A stretch of 64,000 nucleotides of DNA, from positions 4,392,733-4,456,732 of the forward strand of contig OW285188.1 of the NCBI GenBank assembly GCA_935421135.1, written 5' to 3'. Source of the stretch: Bugulina stolonifera. Lineage: Eukaryota; Bryozoa; Gymnolaemata; Cheilostomatida; Bugulidae. The position numbers were made by a program, and so were the translations under genes. Below the pieces are notes generated by a model. The model was not told the DNA's origin. It did no database searches and saw only the letters and a program-made list of their open reading frames with translations. Below, piece after piece: positions 21,600-33,632 of this stretch; the stretch's first letter is position 1; each line of letters begins with the position of its first letter.

Positions 21600-22335
21600 A
21601 AATCCTGTCGATATCTTGAGTTTAGTTTGACATGTATACAAGCAACCTGTTGACAGTTTAATGACTTTGATACCAGGGGTAGTGATTTGCTACAGTAGTC
21701 GTCTGAGCGCACTCTGTAGGTGCTGCATATCTCAAAGACAGGCTGATGGCAATATGTACAAGCTTTCTTGGTGATCCTCTGACATCCAATGAATGATGCT
21801 CCTTATGGAATGGAACCAAACTAATAATAGAATATGTGTAGAGTAACGAAAATGGTGACTATCCAAAGATATTTTCTTGAACACACAATTGAAGTCAAAC
21901 CATGTACTGTAACTTTTCTAGGGCGCTGTTGAATTCTCAAACTGTTGACCAGCTCAACAGAGTTTAGCTTTCCTACTAAATTTTAGTGTACTTGAAAATC
22001 TTTACGAAATTTGATGATGGTCAGAATAGCTCTTTACAGTTTGATCAAAATCTTCAACGTTACTATGCCAACATATCTACTACATGTTATGTGATTACTA
22101 CACTTATCACATAATTAGCTAACTGGCATATCTATACAATCATGTTGTTGTTGCTCTATTTGTAACATAATAGGTAAATTATACTTACTTGGAAGTCCAG
22201 GCATTCTTGGTTCATGTCGGCTTACTTCTTCCTCTTTAATTGTTGTTTAATGGAAATTCGCTTCATTCAAACTCCCTTCCCAACTCTGTATTGCGTGTGA
22301 CAGTGACTCATTGCTGGTACTCAGTGCTTCTTTTC
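21600..22335 (-). repeat. Tandem gene array, partial unit 0
   Basis: This is homologous to the zinc-finger exon and flanks of the following units (compare 21660-21790 with 23570-23710). The finger reading frame begins as expected (KACTYCHQPVFEI) but a one-base deletion relative to the other units destroys the His/Cys half. It is a broken leftover at the left border of the array. Confidence 0.65.
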
Positions 22336-23006
22336 TTCTTGTTCAACTTCTTTATTGAACAAGCTCATTGACTTTGATGTTCGGAAACATTGCGTACGTT
22401 ATTACAAGGTGTCGCTGGGTGTGGAGTAACTTTCTTTTCTTCCTGCAATGAAGTCTCGCTGAGAAACATCAGAATTATTGCTTCTAGGACTGATTCATTG
22501 AGTGCTGGCTTGTCGTTGAGCCGGTGATACTCGGAGATTAGCAAATATTGAACAGCCTTCGTTTCAGCACTGCTAGGGTGTCGGAACTTTTGCATTTACA
22601 CCTACATGTAGTAGGGTCATCAACCTTCTGTGTATTTATAGACCCGTCGTTAGCCAATAGATGGAGTGTTTTCATAGTCTGTAAAGAAAAAAGCAAGCCC
22701 TATGAAAGCATTGCCAAGTTTATATTGAGAGCGAGAAGATATTAACAGCAGTTTCGTGGAATGAAATGGCACATGTTGGATATTTTGTTAAGTATCATTA
22801 TCTCATGTAATGATTTTCAAGGTGTTTTATAACAATATTGCAATAGGAGACATAAACTTCATGTAGTAAGTAGGAGTTGGTTTATTGTCAATAAATCAAA
22901 TAGACTAGTAGGTTTAGGACAATGTCAAACATAGGAATATACTTTCATGTACTCAGCTCTAATGCGTAGATTTGACATCAAACTCTACTGTATTTAAAAA
23001 GAGTAC

Positions 23007-23160
23007 CTGTCTTCTCTTGTCTTCTTTTAGCACACCACTGGCAAACACATGGGAAAGCTATCAATAGATGTAAGTCATTATTGTCTGTGATAATGCCCAC
23101 CGTGGTCCTTCGATGGACATTATCGTTTTCCAACAACCTTAAACCCCTTGTTACTTGGCC
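23007..23160 (-). CDS. GQVTR exon a, unit 1 (intact)
   Basis: This is 154 nt with acceptor acaacag and donor gtactc. It begins GQVTRGLRLLENDNVHRRTT and ends with the cysteine-containing CVCQWCAKRRQEKT. It is not a recognised domain. It follows the zinc-finger exon in phase and is paralogous to exon b (for example 29590-29737). In this unit the likely last exon has an early stop (TAA) that would trim only the last residues. Confidence 0.5.
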
Positions 23161-23524
23161 CTGTTGTTTGCAAACAAAAACATCAACATTAGCTTATACA
23201 CTGTGTTTGCAATGTACATATACATGTATGTGTTTGTGAACATTCGCAGAAAATAAATATTATATCTGAATACATGTATGATATATTTTCTACATTTTAT
23301 TACAGTGGTTCCAGTGAAGAAAGTAGTTTTAATATAATTGCACTCGATCCTCAATTGTTACATCATAACAAAGTATTTAGCTAACAGACATTTACATAAA
23401 TCTGTTATACCTTGGTGGAGGATTAAATAGTGAGAGGACAGTTCTTGTGTTACTTGAATGTATTAGAGTCTAGTATAACGTATTACAATGCCTGCTTTAG
23501 TCAATGTAATGTTCAAAAACCTAC

Positions 23525-23711
23525 CAAAGCAACAGGGTGTTCGAAGGTTGTTGTCTTGAGACATGATTTCAGACAGTTCCCCTTAGATATGAGTTTTAGT
23601 GCCAGTGATAGTGATATGCTACAGCAGCACTGCTGTCTACACGCTGTCTGAAGGTGCTGCCTTATCTTGAAGACAGGCTGATGACAATATGGACAGACCT
23701 TGTTGGCTACC
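23525..23711 (-). CDS. Zinc-finger-like exon, array unit 1 (intact)
   Basis: This is 187 nt with acceptor gttacag and donor gtaggt, and it is open throughout. It encodes VANKVCPYCHQPVFKIRQHL followed by QTACRQQ: a CxxC pair, then a His and a Cys, in the spacing of a treble-clef or C2HC-type zinc finger. The exon continues to KGNCLKSCLKTTTFEHPVAL and its phase fits the GQVTR exon downstream at 23007-23160. The function is unknown; nucleic-acid or protein binding is the usual role of such fingers. A competing frame (starting GSQQGLSIL) also exists but stops early. Confidence 0.55.
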
Positions 23712-24293
23712 CTGTAACATCAAACGGTGCTCATTCCTTAATCATACTACTTACATGTATATCTATAATTATATAGAGGTACAAGAATTTTGGTAAAGCA
23801 ATGCTGATGGTCAAACATACAAAGTGATGGAGATTCTTACAGCATGGTCATAAGCATCAAGGTTACTATGCCAACAAATCTATACATGTTGTGTGTCTGC
23901 TACACCTATAACATAGTTAGCTAGCTCTATTTGTAGTATTAGTATAATATTTGGTATTAGCACATGACTTACATGGAAGTACATGTAAAGGCAGTTTTGA
24001 GTTGGTCTGATCCGTTTCTTGTTCTTGAAATTTTGTTTATTAGATCTTCACTCATTTTAAACTCATCTCCGACCCTGGCTCAGAAAATATGCTTCTTCTC
24101 TCAGCTTGCTAAACAAAATGAAAAGTGGTAAAGTATATTAATTGCTTTTGAGAATTGAACAAGGAGCTATAGGCACATAAAAGGACATGTGTCTGTGCGA
24201 TGTAAATGTATGGGATGGAGAACTATGGTCAGTCTATGTAGCCTGAAAACCTCCGTCAGTTCTAAGCAGGAAATGTGTCAACTGTATACTTAC

Positions 24294-24455
24294 AAACTTT
24301 TGTTGGGTGCCCATAGTGAGCTGGTAATATAGAGAGTGTGAGATCTTGGGTTGTTCTGTGCTGTGGTGACCTTTACTTCGGTTGAATACCTTCTCATTGT
24401 CGTCCGGAGAAGAAGAGCGGAACACAGAGGACAAACTAGCATCATTTCCACTTCA
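24294..24455 (-). CDS. Ser-rich conserved exon, unit 1
   Basis: The open stretch contains SSSPDDNEKV and HSLYYQLTMGTQQKF before a gtaagt donor. The same segment is open in units 2 and 3 with few changes. The upstream boundary is uncertain, and its phase does not join simply to the zinc-finger exon, so it may be an alternative or non-coding exon. Confidence 0.35.
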
Positions 24456-25156
24456 ACTAGTAAAGGAAGTCCCCAGGCTACACTTTCACTGCTACCAATT
24501 CCAATCAGTCCAGATTTTTGTTTCTGATTCCGGTGGTTGTATTTTATGATATCATAACATCCTTCATACTGGTAGACTGGTCAGCTTTTCTTGATCTTGA
24601 ATGTTCAACAGCGTTGGATATGGATTAAATTTCGTTTTTTTGCAATGAGGTCTCACTGAGAAACATCAGAATTATTGCTTCTCAAGCTGAGTCACTGAAT
24701 GCTGGCTTGTTGTTATGCTGTTGTGATTCTGAGATGACCAAATATTGGATACTCCTTGCATTGTCATTACTGGGGAGTCAGAACTTTTACATTCACGTCT
24801 AGTATGGTCTTCTGTGTATTTATAGACCCATTGTTGATCAATAGATGTCGTGGCAGATGGAGTCAGTTTCTTGGTTTGTAGAGAGAACAGCAAGTCCTGC
24901 GAAATTATTACCATGTTCATAAAGCAAAGTAAAAATAATGACAAACAATGGCTACAATTTTGGTGAGCATAATCGTGTTATATAATTTTATGACGCGTGA
25001 AAGTCCCATGCAACAAAACAGTTGCTCTACTGAAATGAATCAAACAGCTTAATGTGTTAATGACAATTACAAATATTGCAATGTCCTTTCATGTATTCAA
25101 CTCCACTGCATAGATGTGACAGCAGATTTTAATATAATTATATTCAATAAGATTAC

Positions 25157-25304
25157 CTTCATTTCTTAGAATTTCCAGCACACCACTACCAAATAGGGGA
25201 GCTATTCATGAATACATGTCATTATCATCTGGGATGAAGCCCACCGTGGCCCATCGGTGGACAAGGTTGTATTCCAACATCCTTAAAGCCCTTGTTACTT
25301 GGCC
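25157..25304 (-). pseudogene. GQVTR exon b, unit 1 (broken)
   Basis: This matches the intact exons at 29590-29737 and 34488-34635, but a TGG tryptophan codon has become TGA (DDNDMYS then stop). Splice sites are still present. Confidence 0.65.
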
Positions 25305-25521
25305 CTGTTGTTGGTAAACCAAGAAGTCAATGCTGGTTTACATCTGGGATATGCATAGTATGTATTCGTGAGCACATATATATTTCTGAGACACAAGTTA
25401 TAACTACACTGTAAATGTGGTTGTTTACTTATCTATTAGAGTTTTTTTGGTGAAGAAAAATAATCCCAACGTAATTTTATTCAATGCTCTTATGTTACAT
25501 TATAACAAGCTATTTAGCTAG

Positions 25522-25645
25522 CAAAAGTTGACAACTTAAAGCCAGTTATACCCTGGCAGAAGCAAAAGTTGACAACTTAAAGCCAGTTATACCCTGGCAG
25601 AAGCAAAAGTTGACAACTTAAAGCCAGTTATACCCTGGCAGAAGC
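25522..25645. repeat. Triplicated 41-bp repeat
   Basis: Three perfect tandem copies of a 41-bp unit (gcaaaagttgacaacttaaa, then gccagttataccctggcagaa) are found in unit 1. Units 2 and 3 have a single diverged copy, so the expansion is younger than the unit duplication. Confidence 0.9.
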
Positions 25646-25769
25646 AAAAGTAGGGATATGACTAGTTTAATTAAAACTAGTTATTGTATTGCGTGAATAT
25701 ACTACAATAGATTATAGTACATCACAATGCCTACGCATTGTTTCAATCAATATAATATTAAAAACATAC

Positions 25770-25855
25770 CAAAGTAACAGGGAGCTCCAAGGCTGTTGCT
25801 GTGAGACATGATTCTAGACAGTTCCTTTCCGGTAGCATATTTCAGAAGTTCTGTA
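25770..25855 (-). pseudogene. Exon before GQVTR exon b, unit 1 (frameshifted)
   Basis: This matches 30116-30197 and 35020-35101 but is one base short in the middle, giving a stop shortly after (TGTC TAG). Its donor is gtatgt instead of gtaggt. Confidence 0.55.
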
Positions 25856-27041
25856 CCTTCTCGAACTACTTGAATGATAATAATGGTGGTATTACTAAGT
25901 GACAATGTAATGGTTTAGAAGATAGGACCATTACAATTATGTCTACTTGACATCCAAATTATACTGGGCTTGTATCTCTCTTCTCTACTGATCCAGTCAA
26001 ACTGCTGATCCTGTCTGTGCTCATAGAACGTGATTGCCTGTGGGTTCCTGTGGAATCTCCAGGATTCATAGTGCATGTGTCACCATGTGTCATTGTGGAT
26101 GTGTCATCAATGCCATAGGAAAAGTTGTGTTATTCACCAGGACGATGAATGTGTCTAAAGATAGTAGTGATATCTGTAAGACTAATTAACAAGCAGTGCA
26201 TGTACAAGAGTTTTCTTGGTTGGTATTGAACCCAGGAAAGTTCTCTATGTCTGGAGAATCTTTAGTACTAACCGACTCACTACATTTTTGTCAAGAGCGT
26301 AATTTCTACTTTTAGAGTACTACAATTTACATCTTACTAACATGAAATCTTTATATTTTAGGAAAATCTTATTCCCAAGAATACAAAGCAGAAAACTATC
26401 CTTACTTGAAATATTTGAGAACAACTAAACTGATGACTTCATCAAAATTTGCATCGGAGGAATTTACTGAAGCATATTTGAGATTTCTCAACAAATTTAG
26501 TTAGTACTGAAATACTGACTTATGGTGAAATGGACATTTTGTAGCTGACATTGTATATTATAATACATGTATAACTTGTACCTCATTGTATGGTTGTGTC
26601 ACGCCTAGTGCCACCCTTCTTTTTTAACCTCTGTATTGAACAAGCTCATCGCCACTCCTCAAGTGATGTAAGACTATCATCACGAGCTTCTCGCAATGCG
26701 TCTTCTTAAATTCCTCACTGCTTACAGTGGGGATCAATCGCAATACACCTTTAATACTGGTAGACAGGTCAGCTTTTCTTGACTTTGAATGTTTGGAAAC
26801 ATTGTATAGTTACATGTGTGTTATTACAAGGTGTCGCTGGACATGAATTAACTTTATTTTGTGTTGGCAATGAAGTCTCACTGGCAAACATCAGTATTGC
26901 TGTTTCTAGAACTGATTCATTGAGTGCTGGCTTGTTGTTGAGACGGTGAGACTCAGAGATGAGTAAATTTTGAACAGCTCTCGTTTCGGCACTGCTAGGG
27001 TGTCAGAGCTTTTGCATTTACATCTACATGTAGTAGGGTCA

Positions 27042-27100
27042 TCAACCTTCTGTGTATTTATAGACCCGTCGTTGGTCAATAGATGGAGTGTTTCCATGGT
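27042..27100 (-). CDS. Candidate last exon, unit 2
   Basis: This is 59 nt after a tttacag acceptor. It encodes HGNTPSIDQRRVYKYTEG and a stop, in the phase left by GQVTR exon a. The same segment has an earlier stop in unit 1 (CAA to TAA) and in unit 3 (CGA to TGA). Confidence 0.35.
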
Positions 27101-27424
27101 CTGTAAAGAAAACAGCAAACCCTATGAAAGTATTGTCAAGTTTATATTGAAAGTGAGAAGATATTAAAAGCAGTTTCGTAGGATGAAATGGCACATGTTG
27201 GATATTTTGATAAGTATCGTCATGTCATGTCATGGTTTTCAAAGTGTTCTGTAATCATTATAATGAATAGCAAAAACCTCATGCAGAAGAAGAGTTAGTT
27301 TATTGTTAATGAATTAAATAGACTAGTAAGTTTATAACTATGGCAGACAGAGGAATATACTTTCATGTACTCAACTCAAATGTGTAGATTTGACATCAAA
27401 CTTTACTATATTTAAAAAGAGTAC

Positions 27425-27577
27425 CTGTCTTCTCTTGTCTTCTTTTAGCACACCACTGACAAACACATGGGGAAGCTATCAATGGATGTAGGTCATTATT
27501 GTCTGTGATAATGCCTACCGTGGTCCTTCGATAGACATTATATTTTCCAACAACCTCAAAGCCCTTGTTACTTGGCC
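27425..27577 (-). pseudogene. GQVTR exon a, unit 2 (frameshifted)
   Basis: This is 153 nt, one base shorter than the intact unit 1 exon. It starts GQVTRALRLLEN, then runs out of frame to a stop. Splice sites are retained. Confidence 0.65.
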
Positions 27578-27935
27578 CTGTTGATTGTAAACAAAAACAT
27601 TGGCTTATACACTGTGTTTGCGATGTACATGTATATGTATATGTGTTCGTGAGCATTTGTAGAATATAAATTATATCTGAATACATGTACGATTTATTTT
27701 CTACATTCTATTAGAGTGGTTCCAGTGAAGAGAGTAGTTTTAATATAATTGCATTCAATCCTCAATTGTTACATCATAACAAAGTATTTAGCTAACAGAC
27801 GTTGAGATAAATCTGTTATACCTTGGTGGAGGATTGAATAGTGAGAGGACAGTTCTTGTGTTACTTGAACGTATTAGAGTCTAGTATAATGTATTACAAT
27901 GCCTACTTTAGTCAATGTAATGTTCAAAAACCTAC

Positions 27936-28122
27936 CAAAGCAACAGGGTGTTCGAAGGTTGTTGTCTTGAGACATGATTTCAGACAGCTCCTCTTAGATA
28001 TGCGTTTTAGTGCCAGTGATTGTGATATGCTACAGCAGCACTGCTGTCTACACGCTGTCTGAAGGTGCTGCCTTTTCTTGAAGACAGACTGATGACAATA
28101 TGGACAAACCTTGTTGGCTACA
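27936..28122 (-). CDS. Zinc-finger-like exon, unit 2 (intact)
   Basis: This is 187 nt, open, encoding VANKVCPYCHQSVFKKRQHL and QTAC. All four candidate zinc ligands are kept, with three replacements relative to unit 1. It feeds into a frameshifted exon downstream, so this unit probably makes no full product. Confidence 0.5.
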
Positions 28123-28727
28123 CTGTAACATCAAACGGTGCTCGTTAGGGAATCATACTACTTATATGTATATCTATAATTATATAGAGCTACAAGAACT
28201 TTGGTAAAGCAATGCTGATGGTCAAACATACAGAGTCATGTAGATTCTTACAGCATGATCATGAGCATCAAGATTACTATGCCAACAAATCTATACAATG
28301 TATAGATTTGTTGGCATGTTGTGTGTCTGCTACACCTATAACATAGTTAGCTAGCTCTATTTGTAGTATTAGTATAATATTTCGTACTAGCACATGACTT
28401 ACATGGAGGTATAATATGTAAAGGCAGTTTTAAGTTGGTTTGACCCGTTTCTTGTTCTTGAATTTTTGTTTATTAGATCTTCACTCATTTCAAACTCATC
28501 TCCGATTCTGGCTCAGAAAATATGCTTCTTCTGTTAGCTTGCTAAACAAAATGAAAAGTAGTAAAGTGTATTACTTGCTTTTAAGAATTGAACAAGGAAC
28601 TATAATAGATAAATAAAAGTACGTGTCTGTGCAATGTAAATGTATGGGATGGAGAACTATGGTCAGTCTATGTAGCCTGAAAACCTCCGTCAGTTCTAAG
28701 CAGAAAATGTGTCAACTGTATACTTAC

Positions 28728-28889
28728 AAACTTTTGTTGGGTGCCCATGATGAGCTGGTAATATAGAGAGTGTGAGATCTTGGATTGTTCCGTGCTGTGG
28801 TGACCTTTACTTCGGTTGGATACCTTCTCATTGTCGTCCGGAGAAGAAGAGCGGATCACCGAGGACAAACTAGCATCATTTCCACTTCA
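28728..28889 (-). CDS. Ser-rich conserved exon, unit 2
   Basis: This encodes SLSSVIRSSSPDDNEKV and SLYYQLIMGTQQKF before gtaagt. In the translated part it is identical to unit 3. Confidence 0.35.
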
Positions 28890-29589
28890 ACTAGTAAAAG
28901 AAGTCCTCAGGCTACACTTTCATTGTTACCAATTCCAATCAGTCCAGATTCTTGTTTCTGATTCCGGTGGTTGTATTTTATGATATCATAACATTCTTCA
29001 TACTGGTAGACTGGTCAGCTTTTCTTGATCTTAAATGTTCAACAGCGTTGGATATGGATTAAATTTCGTTTTTTTGCAATGAGGTCTCGCTGAGAAACAT
29101 CAGAATTATTGCTTCTCAAGCTGAGTCACTGAATGCTGGCTTGGTGCTATGCTGTTGTGATTCTGAGATGACCAAATATTGGATACTCCTTGCATTGTCA
29201 TTACTGGGGAATCAGAACTTTTACATTCATGTCTAGTATGGTCTTCTGTGTATTTATAGACCCATTGTTGATCAATAGATGTCGTGGCAGATGGAGTCAG
29301 TTTCTTGGTTTGTAGAGAGAGCAGCAAGCCCTGCGAAATTATTACCATGTTCATACGCAAAGTAAAAATAATGGCAAACAATGGCTACAATTTTGGTGAG
29401 CATAATCGTGTTATATAATTTTATGACGCGTGAAAGTCCCATGCAACAAAACAGTTGCTCTACTGAAATGAGTCAAACAGCTTAATGTGTTAATGACAAT
29501 TACAAATATTGCAATGTCCTTTCATGTATTCAACTCCACTGCATAGATGTGACAGCAGATTTTAATATAATTATATTTAATAAGATTAC

Positions 29590-29737
29590 CTTCTCCTCTT
29601 GGAATTTCCAGCACACTACTACCAAATAGGGGAGCTATCCATGAATGCATGTCATTATCATCTGGGATGAAACCCACCGTGGTCCATCGGTGGACAAGAT
29701 TTTGTTCCAACACCCTCGAAGCCCTTGTTACTTGGCC
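29590..29737 (-). CDS. GQVTR exon b, unit 2 (intact)
   Basis: This is 148 nt with acceptor acaacag and donor gtaatc. It begins GQVTRASRVLEQNLVHRWTT, continues VGFIPDDNDMHSWIAPLFG and ends LEIPRGE. Alignment with exon a shows the shared core GQVTR, R/LLE, VHR, TTVG and DND/NND, so the two arose by an internal duplication older than the tandem array. The function is unknown. Confidence 0.55.
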
Positions 29738-30115
29738 CTGTTGTTAGTAAACCAACAAGTCAATACTGGTTTACATCTGAGGTATTATACATAGCATGTA
29801 TTCGTGAGCGCATATACATGTACATATATTTCTAAGACACTAGTTAAAACTAAATGTGGTTGTTTTCTCTTCTATTAGAGTTATTTTAGTGAAGGAAATA
29901 ATTTCAATGTTATTCAATGTTACATCATAACAAACTATTTAGCTAGCAAAAGTTACCAAATTAAAGCCCGCTATTAATACTCTGGCGAAAGTAAAAGTAG
30001 AAATATGACAGGTTTAATTAAAACTGGTTCTTGTGTTGACTGAATATGATAGAATGTATTATATTATTACAATGCTTACGCATCAATTTAATTAATGTAA
30101 TATTTAAAAACCTAC

Positions 30116-30197
30116 CAAAGTAACAGGGAGCTCCAAGGTTGTTGCTGTGAGGCATGATTCTAGACAGTTCCCTTCCAGGTAGCATATTTCAGAAATT
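30116..30197 (-). CDS. Short exon before GQVTR exon b, unit 2 (intact)
   Basis: This is 82 nt with acceptor acacag and donor gtaggt. It encodes ISEICYLEGNCLESCLTATT and LELPVTL. It is paralogous to the 3' half of the zinc-finger exon (KGNCLKSCLKTTTFEHPVAL) but without the finger itself. Confidence 0.5.
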
Positions 30198-30442
30198 CTG
30201 TGTCTCCTCGCTTCACTTGAATGATAATAATGGTATTACTAAGTGACAATGTAATGGGTGTAGATGATAGTACCATTACTTTCACTTGATATCCAAATTA
30301 TACTGAGCTTGTATCCCTCTTCTCTACTGAACCAGTCAAACTGCTGATGCGGTCTGTCTGCACAGAACGTGATTGCCTGTGGGTTACAAATTCACTGAAC
30401 GGTTCCTTCTCATCCCTATGGACTGGAGATATGGCTTCCATT

Positions 30443-30697
30443 TCATTTTCTATAATACACACCACTGTAATTATTTTGAATTCGCACATCATATAAAATT
30501 GGTCTATGAAACTTCAATTCATAACTACATCTAAGTCCCACTCTAGGCTTTGGCAATAGCCTAACACTGACACTGTGATCATAGCTACATTTAGTGTCAT
30601 GCCCATCAATTTCTACGATGTCACCAATCTTGAAATTTTCCCTCCAGCTAACAACTTCACCACTTTCATGACTAATGTACTGTATATAGACTCGTAC
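30443..30697 (-). CDS. Open segment in unit 2, possible receptor-like exon
   Basis: This is about 84 codons open on the minus strand, ending in TGA. It includes ENFKIGDIVEIDGHDTKCSY and PKPRVGLRCSYELKF, with a spaced Cys pair and beta-strand-like periodicity. The corresponding segment in unit 3 (about 35400-35640) has stops, and unit 1 lacks it. No good acceptor lies at its start, so coding status is doubtful. Confidence 0.25.
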   Translation of the reverse strand, partial: VRVYIQYISHESGEVVSWRENFKIGDIVEIDGHDTKCSYDHSVSVRLLPKPRVGLRCSYELKFHRPILYDVRIQNNYSGVYYRK

Positions 30698-30915
30698 TCA
30701 TCATTATTTTGTTTATGGTAAGTAATCTGAGATTTAAAAGTATGTATCATTCTCATTATTGCATAGAGCGCATAAAGTTACTAAAACTTTACATTCTTAT
30801 AAATCTGCCTACAGTGACTACAGCATGTACGTGTAAATACATGTACATAATTTCCAAATTAACCTTCACATAATAGCCATGCCAATAATGTGTGTATTGT
30901 AGAGGAAAAACTTAC

Positions 30916-31124
30916 AGGAAATGCCAAACACGTGCTATAGCTGGCATCAATAGGAACTGTAGATATTGGCCATCGGTAAGGATTCTGTTCGTGGAAAGCT
31001 GTGTGTCCACATCTCAGTAGTGCTATGGAATCTCCAGGATTCACCGTGGATGTGTTGTCAATGGCGTAGGCAGGTTTGCTTTCTTCACCAGGAAGATACA
31101 TGCGCCTAAAGATAGTAGTGATAT
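30916..31124 (-). CDS. Exon upstream of the GQVTR modules, unit 2 (intact)
   Basis: This is 209 nt with acceptor cctacag and donor gtaagt. It is open through 69 codons, beginning ITTIFRRMYLPGEESKPAYA and ending STCLAFP. The equivalents in units 1 and 3 carry a stop at the same place (GAA to TAA after PG), so only unit 2 preserves it. It is not a recognised domain. Confidence 0.45.
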
Positions 31125-32330
31125 CTGTAGGACCAATTAGCAAGCAGTGCATGTACAAGAGTTTTCTTGGTCGGTATTGAACCCAGGAAAGTTCTCTATG
31201 TCTGGAGAATCTTTGTCAAGGGCGTAATTTCTACTTTTAGAGTACTATAATAATTACTAATATGAAGCCTTTAAATTTTACAAAAATCTTATTCCCAAAA
31301 ATGCAGAACAGAAAACTATCCTTAATTGAAATATTTGAGAACAACTAAAATAATGACTTCATCAAAATTTGCATCGGAGGAATTTACTGAAGCATATTTG
31401 AGATTCTTCAACAAATTTAGATTAGTACTGAAATACTGACTTGTGGTCAAATGGACATGTTTTAGCTCACATTATATATACATTTGTATACATGTATAAA
31501 TTGTACCTCATTGTATGGTTGTGTCACGCCTAGTACCACCATTCTTGTTATACCTCTGTATTGAACAAACTCATCGCCACTCCAAGTGATGTAAGACTAT
31601 CATCACTAGCTTCTAGCAATGTTGTCTTCTTAAATTCCTCACTGCTTACAGTGAGGATCCATCGCAATACATCCTTCATACTGGTAGACAAGTCAGCTTT
31701 TCTTGACTTTGATGTTTGAAAACATTGCTACGTTATTACAAGGTGTCGCTGGATGTGGAGTAACTTTCTTTTCTTCCTGCAATAAAGTCTCACTGAGAAA
31801 CATCAGAACTGTTGCTTCTAGAACTGATTCACTGTGTGCTAGCTTGTCGTTGAGCCGGTGAGACTCAGAGGTGAGCAAATATTGAACAGCCTTCGTTTCG
31901 GCACTGCTAGGGTGTCAGAACTTTTGCATTTACATCCACATATTGTAGTAGGGTCATCAACCTTCTGTGTATTTATAGACCCATCATTGGCCAATAGATG
32001 GAGTGTTTCCATAGTCTGTAAAGAAAACAGCAAGCCCTATTATGAAAGTATTGCCAAGTTTATATTGAAAGTGAGAAGATATTAAAAGCAGTTTCGTAGG
32101 ATGAAATGGCACATGTTGGATATTTTGTTAAGTATCATTATCTCATGTAATGATTTTCAAGGTGTTTCATAACAATATTGCAGTAGGTGACATGAAATTC
32201 ATGTAGTAAATAAGTTAGTTTATTGCCAATGAATCAAATAGACTAGTAGGTTTATGACAATGCCAGACATAGGAATATACTAATGCGTAGATTTGACATC
32301 AAACTTTACTATATTATATAATAAGAGTAC

Positions 32331-32486
32331 CTGTCTTCTCATATAGAAATCTTAGCACACCACTGACAAACACATGGGGAAGCTATCCAGATGGATGTAA
32401 GTCAATATTGTCTGTGATACTGCCCACCGTGGTCCTTCGATGGACATTATTTTTTTCAACAACCTCAAACCCCTTGTTACTTGGCC
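32331..32486 (-). pseudogene. GQVTR exon a, unit 3 (broken)
   Basis: This matches 23007-23160 but with indels (156 nt) that shift the frame after GQVTRGLRLL. It has a degraded 3' part. Confidence 0.65.
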
Positions 32487-32855
32487 CTGTTGTTTGTAAA
32501 CAAAACGTCAACATTGGCTTATATACTGTGTTTGCGATGTACATGTGTACATATATGTGTTCGTGAACATTTGTAGGATATAAATTATGTCTAAATAGAT
32601 GTACGATTTATTCTCTACATTTTATTAGAGTGGTTCCAGTGAGGAGAGTAGTTTTAATATACATGTAATTGCACTCAATCCTCAATTACTACATCATAAC
32701 AAAGTATTTAGCTATCAGATGTTGACACAAATCTGTTATACCTTGGTAGAGGATAAAGTAATGAGAAGACAGTTCCTGTGTTACTTGAATGTATTAGAGT
32801 CTAATATAATGTATTACAATGCCTGCTTTAGTGAACGTAATGTTTGAAAACCTAC

Positions 32856-33049
32856 CAAAGTAACAGAGTGGTCCAAGGTTGTTCTCTTGAGACATGATTT
32901 CAGACAGTTCCCGTTAGATATAGTATATGAGTTTTAGTGCCAGTGATAGTGATATGCTACAGCAGCACTGCTGTCTATGCGCTGTCTAAAGGTGCTGCCT
33001 TATCTTGAAGACAGACTGATGCTAATATGGACAAACCTTGTTGGCTACC
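32856..33049 (-). pseudogene. Zinc-finger-like exon, unit 3 (broken)
   Basis: The finger's second Cys codon is replaced by TAG, and a 7-base insertion (around 32917-32925) shifts the frame. Splice sites are intact. Confidence 0.7.
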
Positions 33050-33632
33050 CTGTAACATCAAACGGTGCTCGTTATTTAGTCATACTACTTACATGTATAT
33101 CTATAATTATATAGAGCTACAAGAACTTTGGTAAAGCAATGCTGATGGTCAAACATACAAAGTCATGTAGATTCTTACAGCATGATCATGAGTTTCAAGG
33201 TTACTATGCCAACAAATCTATACATGTTGTGTATCTGCTACACCTATAACATAGTTAGCTAGCTCTATTTGTAGTATTAGTATAATATTTCGTACTAGCA
33301 CATGACTTACATGGAAGTACGTGTAAAGACAGTTTTGAGGTGTTCTGATTACGTTTCTTGTTTTTGAATTTTTGTTTAATAGATCTTCACTCATTTTAAA
33401 CTCATCTCCGACCCTGGCTTAGAAAATATACTTCTCCTCTTAGCTTGCTAAACAAAATGAAAAGTGGTAAAGTATATTAATTGGTTTTAAGAATTGAACA
33501 AGGAACTATAGATACATAAAAGCACATGTGTCTGTGCAATGTAAATGTATGGAATGGAGAACTATGGTCAGTCTATGTAGCCTGAAAACCTCCGTCAGTT
33601 CTAAGCAGGAAATGTGTCAACTGTATACTTAC

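Larger units (their letters stand above)
22336..26620 (-). repeat. Tandem gene array, unit 1
   Basis: This is the first full unit, about 4.4 kb from the equivalent point in unit 2. Relative to unit 2 it lacks about 640 bp (the segment corresponding to 30387-31022) and about 150 bp near its left end. On the minus strand its zinc-finger exon (23525-23711) and GQVTR exon a (23007-23160) are intact, while GQVTR exon b (25157-25304) has an in-frame stop. Confidence 0.85.
26621..31530 (-). repeat. Tandem gene array, unit 2
   Basis: This is the longest complete unit (about 4.9 kb). It carries intact copies of the extracellular-looking exon at 30916-31124, exon 30116-30197, GQVTR exon b (29590-29737) and the zinc-finger exon (27936-28122), but GQVTR exon a (27425-27577) is one base short and frameshifted. 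Confidence 0.85.

Noticed and set aside
23430..23651. Plus-strand ORF starting MRGQFLCYLN, repeated at 27841
   Set aside because: It is antisense to the zinc-finger exon, whose splice sites and zinc ligands favour the minus strand.
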